Origin: Nilaparvata lugens
Taxonomy: Eukaryota; Arthropoda; Insecta; Hemiptera; Delphacidae
Length of the DNA: 64,000 bases
NCBI RefSeq assembly: GCF_014356525.2
Contig: NC_052518.1
Span: 30,428,213-30,492,212, forward strand
Direction of reading: 5' to 3'
The position numbers and the translations under genes were made by a program. Positions within the stretch are counted from its first letter, which is position 1, and each line of letters starts with the position of its first letter. The notes beneath the pieces were generated by a model. The model had not been told where the DNA came from. It did not search any database and saw nothing but the letters and a program-made list of their open reading frames with translations. This document shows, piece after piece, positions 1 to 13,680 of the stretch.

Positions 1-4
1 GGCT

Positions 5-391
5 GTGATATCAATTAAAGAAAATATTATTAATGTAATGATAAATGAGGGCATATCTTATATTGAGAAAGTTGATTCTAAAATTTACAAAACTAATTCG
101 AAACTCAGAAGAATTCGAAATACACAACGTGAAAATCCTAGGCTATCACAGATAAGAGAGTTGATGGAGAACTGGTCGTCAAAACCACCAGATTATTTAC
201 AATACCAAAGCTCAAGGTCTATAATCTCAAACCGTATTATCAAGACACTAAAAGATAAGGAAGTAAATAATAATATTATGATTGAACTGTCACTTGCCTT
301 ACCTTTCAATGAATATGTACCTAACGAATGCCAAACAACACAATTATTCAGCAGACAAGTACCCACTTCGACCAGCATCACCAATGCCTAA
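5..391 (+). CDS. Unrecognised 128-aa ORF at the left edge
   Basis: An open frame of 128 codons starts five bases into the window, so the real gene may begin further left. The product is rich in Asn, Ile, Ser and Lys, mostly polar, with no signal peptide or membrane segment. I recognise no domain. After the stop, nothing clearly continues it in another frame. It could be the tail of a host gene, a transposon ORF or a chance ORF in AT-rich DNA. The 128-codon length in such DNA is the only support. Confidence 0.25.
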   Translation: MISIKENIINVMINEGISYIEKVDSKIYKTNSKLRRIRNTQRENPRLSQIRELMENWSSKPPDYLQYQSSRSIISNRIIKTLKDKEVNNNIMIELSLALPFNEYVPNECQTTQLFSRQVPTSTSITNA

Positions 392-2880
392 AAACAAAGA
401 AATAGAAAATTTAGAAGCCATCTGTAACACTATCATCACTCACAAACCAATAGAATAAATATTATCCAAATTAAAAGCCAGCTTACCATATGAATCAAAG
501 GCAGCAAAATGGTGACAGTTGAGTAAAAAAAAAAAATAAATTTGGCGACAGTTGGTGTACAGTTGAGTCGACTGTTCACTGTCAGAACCCAAGTAGCCAA
601 TGCCTAATGAATCGCCAAAATGGCTTACCCCAGAAGTTCGAGTGTCATAGAATGTGAATTATATGTAAAAATATTGTAAAAAAGTACTTTATTATTATTA
701 TTAATGTGTAACTCAAAGGGAGAAAATAAATAAAATTATCTGCCAAGTGATAAAACCGCATTGTTTCTACCAAAGAATTTTAAGCCAAAGTTTCATGTGT
801 TAATGACTAAGAAGTTCTTGTCCGTAAATCACCAAAGATTAGCTATTAAATTTACTCATTGTGTAAACATAAAGCCCAAATTAATTAAGAAAGAGAAATC
901 AAATGTACAAGACACTATTCGATATTGAGAAAAAAGGAAATGTTAGATTTTACAAGCCGGAGAATTATAGTGTTGTTAGGTTGGCAATGTTTTTGCACCA
1001 ACGTTCAAATTTGCTTCCAGCTGAGGGTGGAAGCGCTAATCGAAAAAGATGTTTATGTTGTGTATAGAGGAGGAGATGATTTATATTTATGTATTGTATG
1101 TAGTAAGAGGTTAGCCGATGTAAGGCATATATATTCGAATTGAATTCATTTGTTATTATATTTATTGTTGAACTTTTAGGAGACATGATTCTCATTAGAT
1201 CTATTAACAGGCTTTGTAACTTGTATGATTTCTGATCCAAAACCAACAGGATCATAAAAAACTATATTATATTCTCAAATTGTCGTTTTGAATCAGAAAC
1301 CAGAGGACGCATTATGTCACGTAGTATTTTAGCACCACAAAATATTTTTGAAATGAACTATTGAACTTTAATAGAATTATAAAATAGAAAGGAAAGATAA
1401 CCTAGTCAAAGAACCACTCAAGTAAAATCGAATGTTGTTAGCGATAATGAGTAATCATATTATCTAAAGCAATAAGAAAAAACATGCATAATTGTAATTC
1501 AACAATAATGAGGATCCATTGGCAGAATTAAAAATTATAAAGCGGCTTATTTATTATTGGCAGATTATAAAAAATAAAAGTTTGAATGTACATTTGAGGT
1601 TGAATTGTTTGTTTATATTTTTTAATGAATCAATCGATCTAGGATAAATTGATAGTTATTTGAATCAACACCTAATGAATCAGCTGATTGTTCGATGAAC
1701 CAGTACAAGTTGAATTATAAAGTTTACTCACAAAAGATGTATTATATATACTAAGGAAGGTTTATGTAAAAAAATAGGGACAACTATTATTGCTGCATGA
1801 ATATTTATTACAATCTAAAAAAGTACGAAAATCAAGAGTATACAAAGCTCATATAAAAAATTAAATGTATATTGCATGATAGTATCGTATATCACGATTT
1901 ATTTATTAGAATAGTCTAAGACAATCACTCCATATATTTATATAAAAACTTTTTATTTATTTTTCCATAATAAATTTGAAGAAACCCTGAATCTGAAGTA
2001 ACCAATTGTATTGAGTTCTGCTAAATTAAAAAGCCAATCAGAAGGAGGCTAACAAATCGTTCAAGGAAGAGATGAAATTTTTCTGGAAATCACTTCTCTT
2101 TGGCTTGTGACCCCAATCTGTGAGGATGCACATGGAAATTAGGGCTCTTTCTTCCTGTTAAATTTTAAAATTATCAAGCCAATCCCTTTTTTGAATGTGA
2201 ACTATTCGTAATTAATGTTTATTTATCTGTGAACTCAGTGTTGTTAAAGAGTTCTTAATTGTAATCAGTTCCCATAAATATATCTTTTATACTGAAAGAA
2301 ATATATAAGAAATCTGGACCACGCACGAGCCCAGCCGAGATGAAAAGGACCTACATAATTAATTATTGGAAATAATTAATTTACTCTACAAGACCTCCAA
2401 GAACATCATTAATGTGAGTGTTAGTTCAAACAAGCTCGTTTTATAAAGGCTTTTTAATTAGAGTTGGGGAATTAATCAAAGTGCTATACAAATAAATTCC
2501 AGTCAAAGAAAAATTTGCAACGTGTTGAGTGCTATCTTATAGTCTATAAGAACGTTTTATGAATTTATTTGATTTATGTAGGAAGCTTACTTCCATGCAT
2601 GGCACGGACTCATTAAAAAACCCTGAGATTTTTAAATATTAGTTTTAATAATTATTATTTGGTAATTGATCAAAGCTTATCCTATTAAATCTATCAACCG
2701 AACCGGTTTTAAATTGTAGAATTCTGAATTGACTTGAAGTCCAAGTATCAGTATTAAATATAATATATTTATAATCTTTAAAGCTCACAACTGTGTATGC
2801 TAGTAAACCCTGTGATAATTGTTTAACTATTAGAGAATTTATATATATTGGAATTATAGATATAAGAATATTACATATAT
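392..2880. other. AT-rich stretch without a recognisable gene
   Basis: No family-level coding match is visible. A 72-codon ORF at 925-1143 (+) has a C-terminal CxxC pair, and the neighbouring frame just upstream has another Cys pair. That could be a frameshifted zinc-binding fragment, but the support is weak. The rest is AT-rich non-coding sequence with many stops in all frames. Confidence 0.4.
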
Positions 2881-3557
2881 ATATTGTTTCAATCAATGTG
2901 GACAAGACGGAGTATTTACAAACGAATAGTGATGGCACACCGGATTTGTCCATTGACTGTAACACCGTGATAAAAGGGAGAGATAAATTTAAATACCTGG
3001 GTTTTACCATCATGAAAAATGGTGATACAGACGAGGAGATAAAGATTAGGTTGGCCCAAACCAGGAGTTGTATTCGACAGTTGCACCCAATCATATGGAG
3101 TAAGGATATTCATAGGAAAAATAAACATAGAATATTCAATGCAATCGTCAGAAGTATAATGACGTATGGGGCAGAGGTTTGGGTGACAAACAAGGGAGCA
3201 AGAGATAAGATAAGAGCTGTTGAGATGGATTACTGGAGGAGATGCTGCGGGCTTACCAGAATGGACAGAGTGAGAAACGAGGAGATAAGAAGGAGAATGA
3301 AAGTGGAATGGGATATTATAAAGTTGATTGAGGATAAAAGGTTGATGTGGTATGGCCATGCTAGAAGGGCGAGTGCCAGCAAATGGATAGGGATGGTGAT
3401 TGATTGGAGTCCAATTGGGCGAAGGAAAAGAGGAAGACCTAAAAGATCATGGAGAAATGAGGTGGATGAGGCTATGGAGGCCAGGAATTTAAGGGATGGT
3501 GAATGGGAGGATAGGCAAAGATGGAGGTCTCGACTAAAAGAAGGAAGACGGTGAATC
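2881..3557 (+). pseudogene. Non-LTR retrotransposon, C-terminal part of the reverse transcriptase ORF
   Basis: The frame from about 2890 to the stop at 3552-3554 encodes the region downstream of the RT catalytic core in LINE ORF2 proteins of the type often labelled endonuclease-reverse transcriptase in insects. Visible hallmarks, in order, are a FKYLG motif, YGAEVW, EMDYWRRCCG, a WYGHARR motif and the terminal RRKRGRPKRSWR motif. The endonuclease and RT catalytic motifs are absent, so this is a 5'-truncated copy, as is usual for target-primed insertion. The segment itself has no stop. A TA microsatellite follows directly and probably marks the 3' end. It looks like the same family as the fragment at the right edge of the window (63,377 onward), which covers a more N-terminal part. 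Confidence 0.85.
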
Positions 3558-3567
3558 ACTGTAAAAT

Positions 3568-3569
3568 CC

Positions 3570-3609
<40 letters not shown>

Positions 3610-3640
3610 TATATATATATTATATATATATATATAGGAT
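3568..3640. repeat. (TA)n microsatellite
   Basis: An almost pure run of alternating T and A with a few phase slips sits directly after the LINE 3' end. Confidence 0.95.
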
Positions 3641-5045
3641 TTCGAAAAAAAACTATGATATTGTTTTATGGGAATATATTTTGTGTTTTATGTCAGCATA
3701 CAAAATCATAGAAGTTTATTTTATCCTAATTCATCTCGTGATATACAGTTTGAGCTCTCTCAGTGCCAAGGAAAAATATTCTGCAGCATATAAAATTATT
3801 GAATCAATTAATATTGATCTTATTAAGAGCACTTAGTACTTATCATCCTTTGATGATAGCCATACTAGTCCACCAGAAAAAATATATTGATAATTATATT
3901 AATAAGGTTCCAGTTATATCATATAAGGATCCAGAGAGCTTCAAGAACTGGCGTTGTAAGTTCTAGGGAATTTCAAAAGGATAAATTGGTGGATACCTGC
4001 ATTCATGGTGAGCGTTTTAAAAATCAACTAGAAAAAACCATAGTTGGTCTTCATTATTCTCAATTGGATACATGGTTACTGGTAATCAGTCATCAACTAT
4101 CTTTTTGATTTCCTTATTGGTATTCTTCAAGAACTTCATAGAAGCAGCAGTAAGAATTATTAATCACCAGTCATTGAACCTTGTGGTGATTAATCATATT
4201 TGGAAAATCCATATATCTACCACTGAGCTAGAGCTGCGGTTTGCACCCAGTGATTTTGTGAGCAAGATGTACTTAACTTTTTGTGAATTTATTAGCAAAA
4301 TAGGGACTTTCGCAACCGCTCTTATAAATATCAAGAACACTGTATCATCTATAAAGGATTTACAATTTACCACTTCACAACATGTATACCGTACTGAACT
4401 CTCAGAAAAGAACATGAATAAAACGGTATTTTCTACATTTCTTGTCCCACATTTGGTCATTTCTTTCGCATGAAAATTTCCAAAAATTCACATGAAAATA
4501 ACGTTTTTAAAATACATTTTTACAATATTTTATCATGAAAAGATGGAGAAGGATTACCTTAATTATTCTGAATAAATAACCTTTTCAATTCTTTATTTTT
4601 ACATTAAAAAACTATAAATCTTATAAAACTTTTGAATAACAACAATAAAATGTGAAGTAAATTCTCTACCCTAACTTTACAATAATTTTACACAAAACTG
4701 AATAGAAATTAAATTCAACTATAAAGACCTATTCAGACAAATGGATTTTTCCTAGTAAGTAGTGATATATGCAATCTAACAGCTGGACACTATAATTACA
4801 AAGAGAAAGCTCATTTCCATTTGTAATCATTCAACAGCTGACAAATTTCAAAAATGTTTCATGTAAGCTTATTTTTCAGCTGTTGGACTTTGTATCAACC
4901 ATTTGCTTGTATTAGCTTTGCATCACCAATGGGAAAAAACATAAATGTCTGGATGGCCAATAGGGAGATTTTTGCTTTAATAAAATGGTGAAACAACAAT
5001 AATTTATATTAAAATTGAATTTTTTTTCAAAACATCACAGTCTTC
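3641..5045. other. No recognised gene; several short ORFs
   Basis: ORFs at 3763-3966, 3887-4108 and 4072-4473 (+) follow each other in different frames and could be a frameshifted pseudogene, but I recognise no family. Positions 4836-4937 are a dispersed repeat found again in inverted orientation at about 61,925-62,031. Confidence 0.4.
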
Positions 5046-6042
5046 AACCCTTCAATAAGTTTGAGACTGTTGTAGATATAATACTGTAACTTTCAGGATA
5101 AGTTATTGGTCGAATACTCCACCTTTTGACATACAACTGAATTTCAACTCCTCATAAGGGGGTGACTTGGGGGTTGTAAATCGAAGATTTTGAATGTAAA
5201 TACCCATTGTGTATTATCTTAAAAGCCTTCTCAAAACGAGAAAGATGGAATCAATAAAAATCTTATATGATACTTTTATCCAAAATCCATAGGAGTGGCT
5301 GTAGTCGAGTGGATCAGATGCTGGCTTTATGATTCAGAGGCCCGGGTTCAATTCCCGGCCCAGGCCAAGATATTTATCTCGGGCCACTCCCGTGTTTCGG
5401 ATGGACACGTTAAGCCGTCGGTCCCGGCTGCCTAAAAAGCAGTCATTAGGTCATGTCAGAGGCCCTGAAATTGATCAGTTGTGACCTGAAAACTCTGACA
5501 CCAGACCTGTGCCAGCCAGGTCACTCGATATTATTATTTTTATCCAAAATGGCGGCTGATTGAAGTTTTGGTTTTTAAAGAAATAATTGATAAAATTCAA
5601 TCAGCCGCTATTTTGGATAAAAGTATCATAGATTCTTATTGATGTGATCTTTCTAGTTTTAAAAAGGCCTTTATAATGATGTATCACACAATGGGTGTTT
5701 ACATTAAAAATATTTGAGTTATAACCCCTCATTTCTTTACAAACTGTAACTTCAATCAGCCACCGTTTTGGATTCAAGTTTCATAGTACATTTTAATTGA
5801 TGTTATGTTTCTTGTTTTGAAAAGCCCTTTAAAATAATGTACCACACAATAGGCGTTTACATTAAAATTTTCCAGTTAAAACTCTTGAGTCACCATATTA
5901 TACATTCTGAACCTAGTCAACCCCTTATGAAGGGGTTGAAATTCAGTTGTACCATACATCAAGAGTTAGAGTATTTGACCAGTAACATATCCTGAAAGCT
6001 ACAGTATTATATCAACAACAGTCTCTAATTTATTGAAAGGTT
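5046..6042. mobile_element. Foldback (long inverted repeat) element
   Basis: Sequence from 5046 onward (starting AACCCTTCAATAAGTTTG) reappears as its reverse complement ending at 6042. Similarity runs through the arms, including the region around ATCAGCCGC-type motifs near the centre. The right arm contains the inner unit of about 190 bp twice (about 5580-5760 and 5760-5890); the left arm has it once. No ORF of transposase type is present, so this is a non-autonomous foldback or MITE-like element. A SINE is inserted in its left arm. Confidence 0.75.
5287..5537 (+). mobile_element. tRNA-derived SINE with 13-bp target-site duplication
   Basis: The head carries Pol III promoter boxes: an A-box-like TAGTCGAGTGG at about 5302 and a B-box GGTTCAATTCC at about 5345. 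A non-tRNA body follows, including a GTCGGTCCCGGCTGC segment typical of several insect SINEs, and then a short ATT-rich tail. The 13-mer TTTTATCCAAAAT lies directly before (5274-5286) and after (5538-5550) the element, as expected of a target-site duplication. It is not a functional tRNA gene, because the acceptor stem does not close around the B-box. Confidence 0.88.
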
Positions 6043-7991
6043 CCCTTACATATGACTCACCCGGTATGATTACTAACTATAATGATTAGCACAAGCCTAG
6101 AGCTCATGTGGACATCACCCATAAAAAAAATTGTTTGACTTTATATTCTGTTTTGAATTAATCAAAATTGAGACTTACTTAGATTTCTCTTTGCTGGTAA
6201 ACTGAGTTTTTGGAGACTTCAGCCAGTATTTAATTACCGTACTGCTTCTATGTCTTTTTCTTTTGTGTTGGAAAATTTCATCACCACAGCTCCTATCAGA
6301 GATGAAACAAAAGTTTACTTATAATTAAACATATTTCAAATAATATTTTTTGACTAGAAAATTGGAAAAACACACATGTTGCAAACACACAGTCTCACTC
6401 TTTCTTATTATATAAAATATATATTGCTAAAATGAGAGGACTACACCGATAGTTTTTCTAAATTGGAATAAGATATGAAGCTGTTAATATAAATAAATGA
6501 ATCAATTGCTTGCTGGAAAAAGTTTAAATAAAGTCTGCCGGTCCAGTAGAAAACAACTGAATAAATTTTAATCTATCAATCCACAGTCATATATTATTGA
6601 TATCAAGTTCATTATAATAACATGAGTGTAGATTAGTTTGTGGTGACTTCAATTACCTACTTAGGCTAAATAAAAAGTTTTGTTACACATTTAAATTTAT
6701 ATGTACCAGCATAAACCCTGGAATGTGTCTGCCTAGAATAATAATCATCTTATTTTCAGCAAAGATGAATTCAAGAGGCTTTCTTCTTATTATTATTAAG
6801 TTATGCCTTAAATAATACGGTATTAAGCAAAGACCTTAAAGAGATATCTTTAAGGTTCTTTCCTTGCATCTTTAAGGTCTTTGGTATTAAGTGTTGTGTA
6901 GTTATGAGGTTATGTTATGCGTGGCCTATAATAGTCTTTCGAAAAGATTATCATTTAAATATTTATAAGTATTTAGACCTATAATAAATTTATTCTTTCA
7001 TTTTACGGTACATCAATAAAAAAAATCACTCGACTTACCTATATTTCCTGGATAAAATCACAAAAATTACAAACTATAAAACTCACTACAAAGTACAAAA
7101 ACCGTTGCAAAATGCAATATGCATTGACCAAACACCAACACTACCGTGCATCGCATCATCGATAAACCCAAAATGTCGATATAATATTATCAATACATCG
7201 ATAAATAGTAATTACATATTCTCAAATGTCATCTACATCTTTGTTTGGAAATGCGTTATTCAAATAACATAGTTTAAATAAGTAAAAGTAGAATACAATC
7301 CTGATTTCTACATTCTTGAATGCAATAAAATCAGTTTTCCCCAGGAAGAAAGTTAGAATTAGTTTGATATATCGATTGTTAAGACTTTGATATTTCCATT
7401 TCACAGTATCAATATTATTGCTAATATATCAATATTTTCATTCGATACCATAGTAATGGTGGCAATTTCAAAATTATTGACAATGTTACTGTTATTAAAA
7501 TATTTGATATTAATTTCAGGTGGAGATTATTGATTTTTTATGGGGGGACATTTGTGCTTGACACTGAAATAATGTTGGAAATGATAAAATAGTAGGTTGT
7601 TATTATTTGAATTGAAACCCCAAAAATCATTTCAAAGTCTGTGTGAGTAATTCCGGATACTGCATGATTTTCCTCATAAACTGTGATCTAATTTGAAAAA
7701 GTGTTATAACTTTTCCAATTTTGAATGGAATCATTTCTAGGACAAGGTTGATAATATGAACAGAAACGTCCATGAATTTTTGCAGAATTTTTCATGAAGA
7801 ACCAAATTTTTTTTTAAATTTTAAATGTCAGTAGCACGTTAATGGCACGTCTGACAGGATTTTCACATAGGTCAAAAAGTGCTGGAAATTCACTTCTACA
7901 CCCGAATCAGTCATCAAAAATACATTGTTCCGGGAAAATTGAAAATCTGCCAAAAATATTCAAAGTTTTTAACTGCATTTAAAATTACCGC
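6043..7991. other. No gene seen
   Basis: Non-coding AT-rich sequence. Between about 7150 and 7440 there are several ATCGAT or ATCGATA motifs, similar to insect DRE sites, but no adjacent gene supports a promoter call. Confidence 0.35.
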
Positions 7992-8172
7992 AATCCATGG
8001 ACTCCTATTGATATCACTAAACTTGTAGTGATATCAATATAAGTTCATTGACTGTATTTACCGTGATTTCTATTGGTATCCATGGATTTCTATCGATATC
8101 CATGAGCACGTATTGATATCCATGAGCATATATTGATATCAATAGAATTTTTCTATCGATTTCTATGGATCT
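7992..8172. repeat. Cluster of palindromic GATATC/ATCGAT motifs
   Basis: Within 180 bp the phrases CTATTGATATC, TCTATCGATATCCATG and ATTGATATCAAT recur about eight times on one or both strands with short spacers, together with several CCATGG or CCATGA words. It reads as a degenerate tandem array of a palindromic unit of about 25-30 bp. Confidence 0.6.
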
Positions 8173-8899
8173 CTTCCACTAGGGTTGCCCAAACTATACA
8201 AACATGTTGAACTCTTCTAATGCTTGAATATGATACTACACTTCATGCCTTATTCAAAAACAACTTGATAAATTAAAGTTACTAATTGTGCTCCCTGTGG
8301 AAGTCTACATAAGATTTGACAATATTTAGCTGTCACTTGAAGTAGCAAAAGTAATTATGAAAAAAGGAATGTAAGTAATAAGTAGGAATGAAAATTATTA
8401 TGTATGGAGTGTGCAAATTTTTTCATTTTTTCAAATATCTTGAGACATATTTTGAGTGTATGCTATCATGTAACTGAACATTTTTTTCTTCAGAGTTTAT
8501 TATTCTACAAAATCCTATTTTTTGAAGTACCGATCAATCACCAAGTATTCAAGTTGACCTCTTTAAAAAATTGCACATTTTTTTGCAAAATGTCAAAAAC
8601 TATTGAAGTTATGAACTTCCGGTATTGAAACTGGTTTCATTGGATTCCTCATAATGTTTTACATTACATTGGACTATTTTTGAACCTATAATGAAGCCAT
8701 TAAAAGATTATAAAAAATTAAAATTGATGAAAAAATATCTACTTTCTACCATGTTTGTTAAACTAATCCTTCGAAATCAACAAAAATGTGATAGCCTACA
8801 TGGTTGAACTCATCATGTCCTTCATAATCGATCTGTGTAGGTTATAATGCTGGATTCCGCAGCCCAATATACTAAAGTGCCCCCAACAATTTTTCTATT

Positions 8900-10560
8900 G
8901 AATCAGTAAATAGCATTGTGAGTGATCTGCCTACAGTTGATGGTGATCCAGTTGAACTGCTGATTGCACGAGTTCCACCAGTGCATTCTCAACTGTCTTT
9001 CTTCTGCTTCATCACTCCACCTGCCCTGAGGAAGATTGTACGTTCTTTCAAGCCATCCCGGAGCCGTGATGTGTGTGGAATGTCCGTTTCCATGCTAAAG
9101 AGAGGTGATGGATGCTATTGCAGATTGCAGAACCTCTTGCTGCAGCAGTTAATGTATGAGATCCACCATCTTCTGACTTTCTAAAGATCTCAAGAACCAT
9201 TCCTGTGTACTGGAAGGTCAATCACCAGAGCTTAAACAGCTTCAGGTCATTATTCATTATTTCAATCTTTAGAAAGGTGGTTGAAGCAATCATCGAGCCC
9301 CAACTTCAGAAGTTCTTTGAAATGAATAACCTCTTCTCAAGTATGCAGTTTGGTTTTCACAGAGGGAGGTCAACCATTTATATAGTAATCATCTGGCTTG
9401 GAGGATTGGTTCAATGTTTGAGGATGGCGAGTCCCTGGCAATGGTCTTGTGTGATTTGAACAGAGCTTTTGACTGTGTTGACCACCACATACTGACTGAT
9501 CAAAAAGTTTTGTTATTAAGTTTTATTGTGGTTTGTTATTTTGTTTTAATGTGGTCTCTGCTCTGAACATCTTGGAGTCATACCTAACAGGGAGAATACA
9601 GGTGGTGTCATTGGGAGGAGCTGCTTCCTGTCTACTCCCTGTGGATTTTGGGTACCTTAGGGTTCAAATACTGGGGCTGGTCCTGTTTATCATCTCAACT
9701 CTCCTCTTTGCTGACGATATATTGCTGTTATCTGACATTGACACAGTAGATGTTGGCAAAGCATCTGCAGTCTTCAACTCATGGTATCAGGTAAATAGTT
9801 TCCAGCTGAATGAGAGCAATTCACAAAGCATCATCTGCAGTTTGTCATGAAGTCTCTCATGATCAGGAACTTGTGAAGCTGCTGGGCTTTGTCTTGGATT
9901 TGAAACTCAGCTGGGCTAGCCAGTGACTCAGAGGTTGTCCGCAATTTGTTCCCTGTTGCGCCCAGGCTGAGGGGACATGTGAGGGAGCTATCTCTGGTGA
10001 TGTTGTATCATGTACTGTCATATCTCCTATGGTCTACTCATGTGGCGACACTCAGGCAAGGTTGTGGACATACTAAAGCTGCGAAAACGGGCTGCTAGGA
10101 TTATAACTGCAAGAAACATCATGCATATTGCATGAGCATTTTTTTAGGCCAGGTATCCTAACAGTAGTCAGTCACTTCCTTCTTCTCTGCCTTATGTAAA
10201 TAAAGAAGAATCAACAAAAATTGTTGACCCAGACAGATGTACATGGTACATCACCACAACACTAGGCATCAAGAGCTATTTGATGGTACCCAGAGTTTGC
10301 CTCCAGAGATCACGGGTTTGCTATAGGAGTGCAGCACTACACTACTCCAACAGGCTACCTGCAGGAAAAATCAGTTGGGTCCCAGCAAGTTCGATAGGGT
10401 TGTGACCAGTTTCTATCATGATGTCCAGGACTTTTTAAATGATGACCTCCCTGAAATGCTATATGGATGATTTGCCAATAAGTCAAACAGCAAGACCTTA
10501 TATGCCAACTAAGTGTGAGTTATCTTGATCAAGACTGCCCTCTTTTTTTTTACTTTTATT
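8900..10560 (+). pseudogene. Decayed LINE (Jockey/CR1-like) reverse transcriptase
   Basis: Fragments in several frames follow the order of a non-LTR RT. There is a SFKPSRSRD segment near 9045 (variant of the pre-RT PSRSPG-type region), then VVEAIIEPQLQKF and QFGFHRGRST (RT blocks 2-3, 9270-9375), LNRAFDCVDHHIL (block 4, about 9455-9495) and FADDILLL (catalytic YADD-type block 5, about 9704-9727). Frameshifts and stops separate these blocks, so the copy is dead. Further degenerate C-terminal coding sequence seems to continue to about 10,450. The FADD core is intact even though the ORF is not. Clade assignment (Jockey or CR1 group) is inference from motif style. Confidence 0.8.
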
Positions 10561-13500
10561 GTCCCATGACCTGGCTATCGATCTCACAAGTTTGGGTAGT
10601 GGATGAAGAAGAAGGTATAACATATAAGGTAATCAAATTTGAAATACTGTACATTTTTTCTGATTGAGTGATTACTTATTATTACATATTATATAACATT
10701 TTATACCACTTCATAACAATAATGGTCCTCCATAATATTCAACATGATATTTAACTCGCTGACAAAATACTCTCCTGCAGCTCTGTAAGTAGATGTTCCT
10801 CACATGACATACTACCGCTTTCACTTTCGACGTTCTTGAAACGTGGTCAACGGGCTGGATCAAGCAATGACTGTGCTACTGAATGGCAACCTCATTAGGC
10901 TGCCGGAATTCCGCATTTCCGTAGTGGGCATCACAACCAGACAGCTAGCGCTACCTATGTTGGTATCTACACAAAGTAAAAGGAATCAGAGAGAACATTC
11001 TTACCGGTTATTGTTTCGCCTAATGTACAGTATCAACGTTTACCGGTAGAAAGCGCTTGTATACGCAAATGACGATTTCTGACTGAGCTGGATTAGTGCT
11101 GTTGTAGGGGCACATAGTGGGGAGTCATTGGCATCCTACACTTCCCTCTCCAACAAACCAGTTCACACCACTCTCTCCCCCAAGCAAAACAACGTGCTGG
11201 CAACATCTTGAGGCCTGAGGCCTGCATGTCATTGTTTTGCTAATAATACATAGACTGGACATGCTTTATTCTAATTACTTGCTTCTCTCAACTCTCCAGA
11301 TCGCATGAGCGCTGCATCTCCAATGACAAAGTGGATTAATTTTTATTTGTAATCAACAAGAACAAGAGAACAATAAGAAGTGAATCAGTGGTCAGATAAA
11401 GTATTGTACTTTATAAAAATGTAGCATAATCCAAACTTTATCTATTACATTATGTACTTCAATTTATTAATTGAAAAAATTTAAATCTATCTAATTTAAT
11501 CCACAATTGTGATTTTGAACTTGAAATTGAGGAAGAGCATGGAATAATTTTAATTATGACATGTTCTTGAGGTGCTGTGTAATGCAGTATTATATTCTTC
11601 TATTATTGTTCTAAAATGATTATAAAAATTATGTCAGCTGCTTATTAACAATAATATTGTTTCAGTTACTTTTTTTTCATTGAATAGCCAAAGATCGTTA
11701 GTTAACCTTTTTCATGGACTGCACCCAGTGGAAAGTTCTAATTTCGCATATCAACTATAAATGCCGGTAGGCGAGCCGACGAGCAGGAGATTGTGGAAGA
11801 GGGATTAATTTGAAAATTCAATGAATTTCTCTCATTATAAACTTATAAGAGCCACTATCTTTTTAGCATTCAGTAAAATAATAACCAGTTTCATTGTATA
11901 TTACGATATATTAAGGAGGAAATTGATTGATACTCTTTAAAAAGATTCACCTACCCCTGTTATTATGTATGTGTATTTTTGCCATAAATGTATTTCCTTT
12001 GCTTGATATAATACAAAATTATAAGTAAAGCAATAAAGAGCAAAACTAAAATCTTAAATCGATTTTGGAATAATCTTCACGACCTTTTAGAAGAAACTTT
12101 GTGGTTGAATCTGCTAATCAAATTCGACCATGTTGATAAAACTTAAAACACAAAAAATGCTGTTGATTTTATCATTTTCATTCATAGTTCACTTGGACAC
12201 ATACTTGGACGCATGGTACGATTCAATCACTTGAAAACATCAAGAGAATGAAGATATTCTCCTCATATTCACGATCTCGGTAGTTCTAAGATAGAAAACA
12301 GTAGTTGAAGATAAATATTTAAGGCAACTGAGCTCGCCTATGGGATAAAATTTAGAACCAATCATGAGTTTCTATGATGTATGAACCTCGTTTTAGAGAC
12401 TCTTGATTAACAGCAGAATTGCGAAAAAATGGTAAAACTGCAATAGTCACTTTTTCAATCAGTTGTAACTTTCTAATATTATTGAAATCAAAAGTATTGT
12501 TGATTGGAGTGAGAAGAGGAGGAAATTCCTCACATCCTTGACTAGATTTTTATTTTATATCAGAATTATTTCATAAGATATGCAGCATTGAATAAATAAA
12601 TTGTCATTATTTTGTGTATGGAATATGGGTTGAGGTACAGTGTACACTCAACAAAAAATTTCTCTTACGAACTTGACTCATGATATATGATTTCCAACTG
12701 CCTTGACAAGCCGAAAAAAAGAGCGTACGAGAAGATCCGAACATTGTATCAAAAGTTATGAATGAAATTTCGATCCTTGAGGTGTCCTGAAAATCTTTGA
12801 GATTTTGAGCACAAAATTATGCCTAGTAGGATGTTGAATTATACATTTTTGAATTGTGACAATCGGAAGATATTGTTGATTAAATACTATAACATTTATC
12901 AAAATTGATTTTCCCATGAAATTCTACTCGTTTTGGAAAAACTGTACGATAGAACTCATTGAAGTTAGAGAGGTCCGAATGATTTTATTTTATTCTGAAT
13001 TTTATATACAGTAAAAAAGCATTGGTTCTGGACTTCCTTATGCATACAAACCCTAACAAATCAGAACTACAATGAATATAAAATATTGCTTTTTTTTCAT
13101 GTCTAAATTGACTGGACTAATATAATGTTATACGTGAATCACATCTATCTTCTATAGAAGGTGGTGACAGGCGCGGATCGCCCCGATCCCCCCCCTCCTA
13201 CTTCACAAGTGGTGTTTGAAAAACTACAGTTACTACAGTTCAGTCACTACAGACATCAAAAGGGGGTGCATTTTATATTGTAGATCTGAATTTTCAATTT
13301 GGATACATAAGAGAAGTCCAATTTTTTCATGCAAGATTTCCTTGTGCAAGATACAGAATGGCCCAAATATACCTAAAATGCCTGGTTCATTTTCCAGTAC
13401 ACAAAAAAAGGCCAATTTCTATATCCAGATAAATTATAGAAAAATATTTGATCTTGAATTTTAGAACAGAATCTCCTCTTTTAGTTGCTGAAAACGATTC

Positions 13501-13680
13501 ATGGGAGAATATGATCCTAGTGTAAGATTAGATTGTTGGAAAAATCATGAAATCAAAGATACTTTCCCTAGTATTAACGGCCCTATATTTAACAGTGATT
13601 CAAAATGAATTTTTGGCAACTGAGCTCGTAGAAAATGGAATTGTCTACAATTTGGAATCAATCATGAGTTTCTATGATGT
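10561..13680. other. Mosaic of old repeats, no gene
   Basis: Nothing codes convincingly. A segment at 12,330-12,440 is a diverged copy of 13,610-13,680 joined to 16,501-16,560, that is, the empty version of the site used by the hAT-like element. Positions 12,810-12,990 are repeated in inverted orientation at about 15,110-15,300, and 13,240-13,410 is repeated directly at about 14,870-15,050. Confidence 0.5.

Noticed and set aside
925..1143. Zinc-binding ORF candidate with CxxC
   Set aside because: Only one Cys pair is in frame; the second needs a frameshift and no family is recognisable.
5287..5360. Possible tRNA gene
   Set aside because: It has A and B boxes but no acceptor-stem pairing. 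With a SINE body, tail and 13-bp target duplication it is a SINE head.
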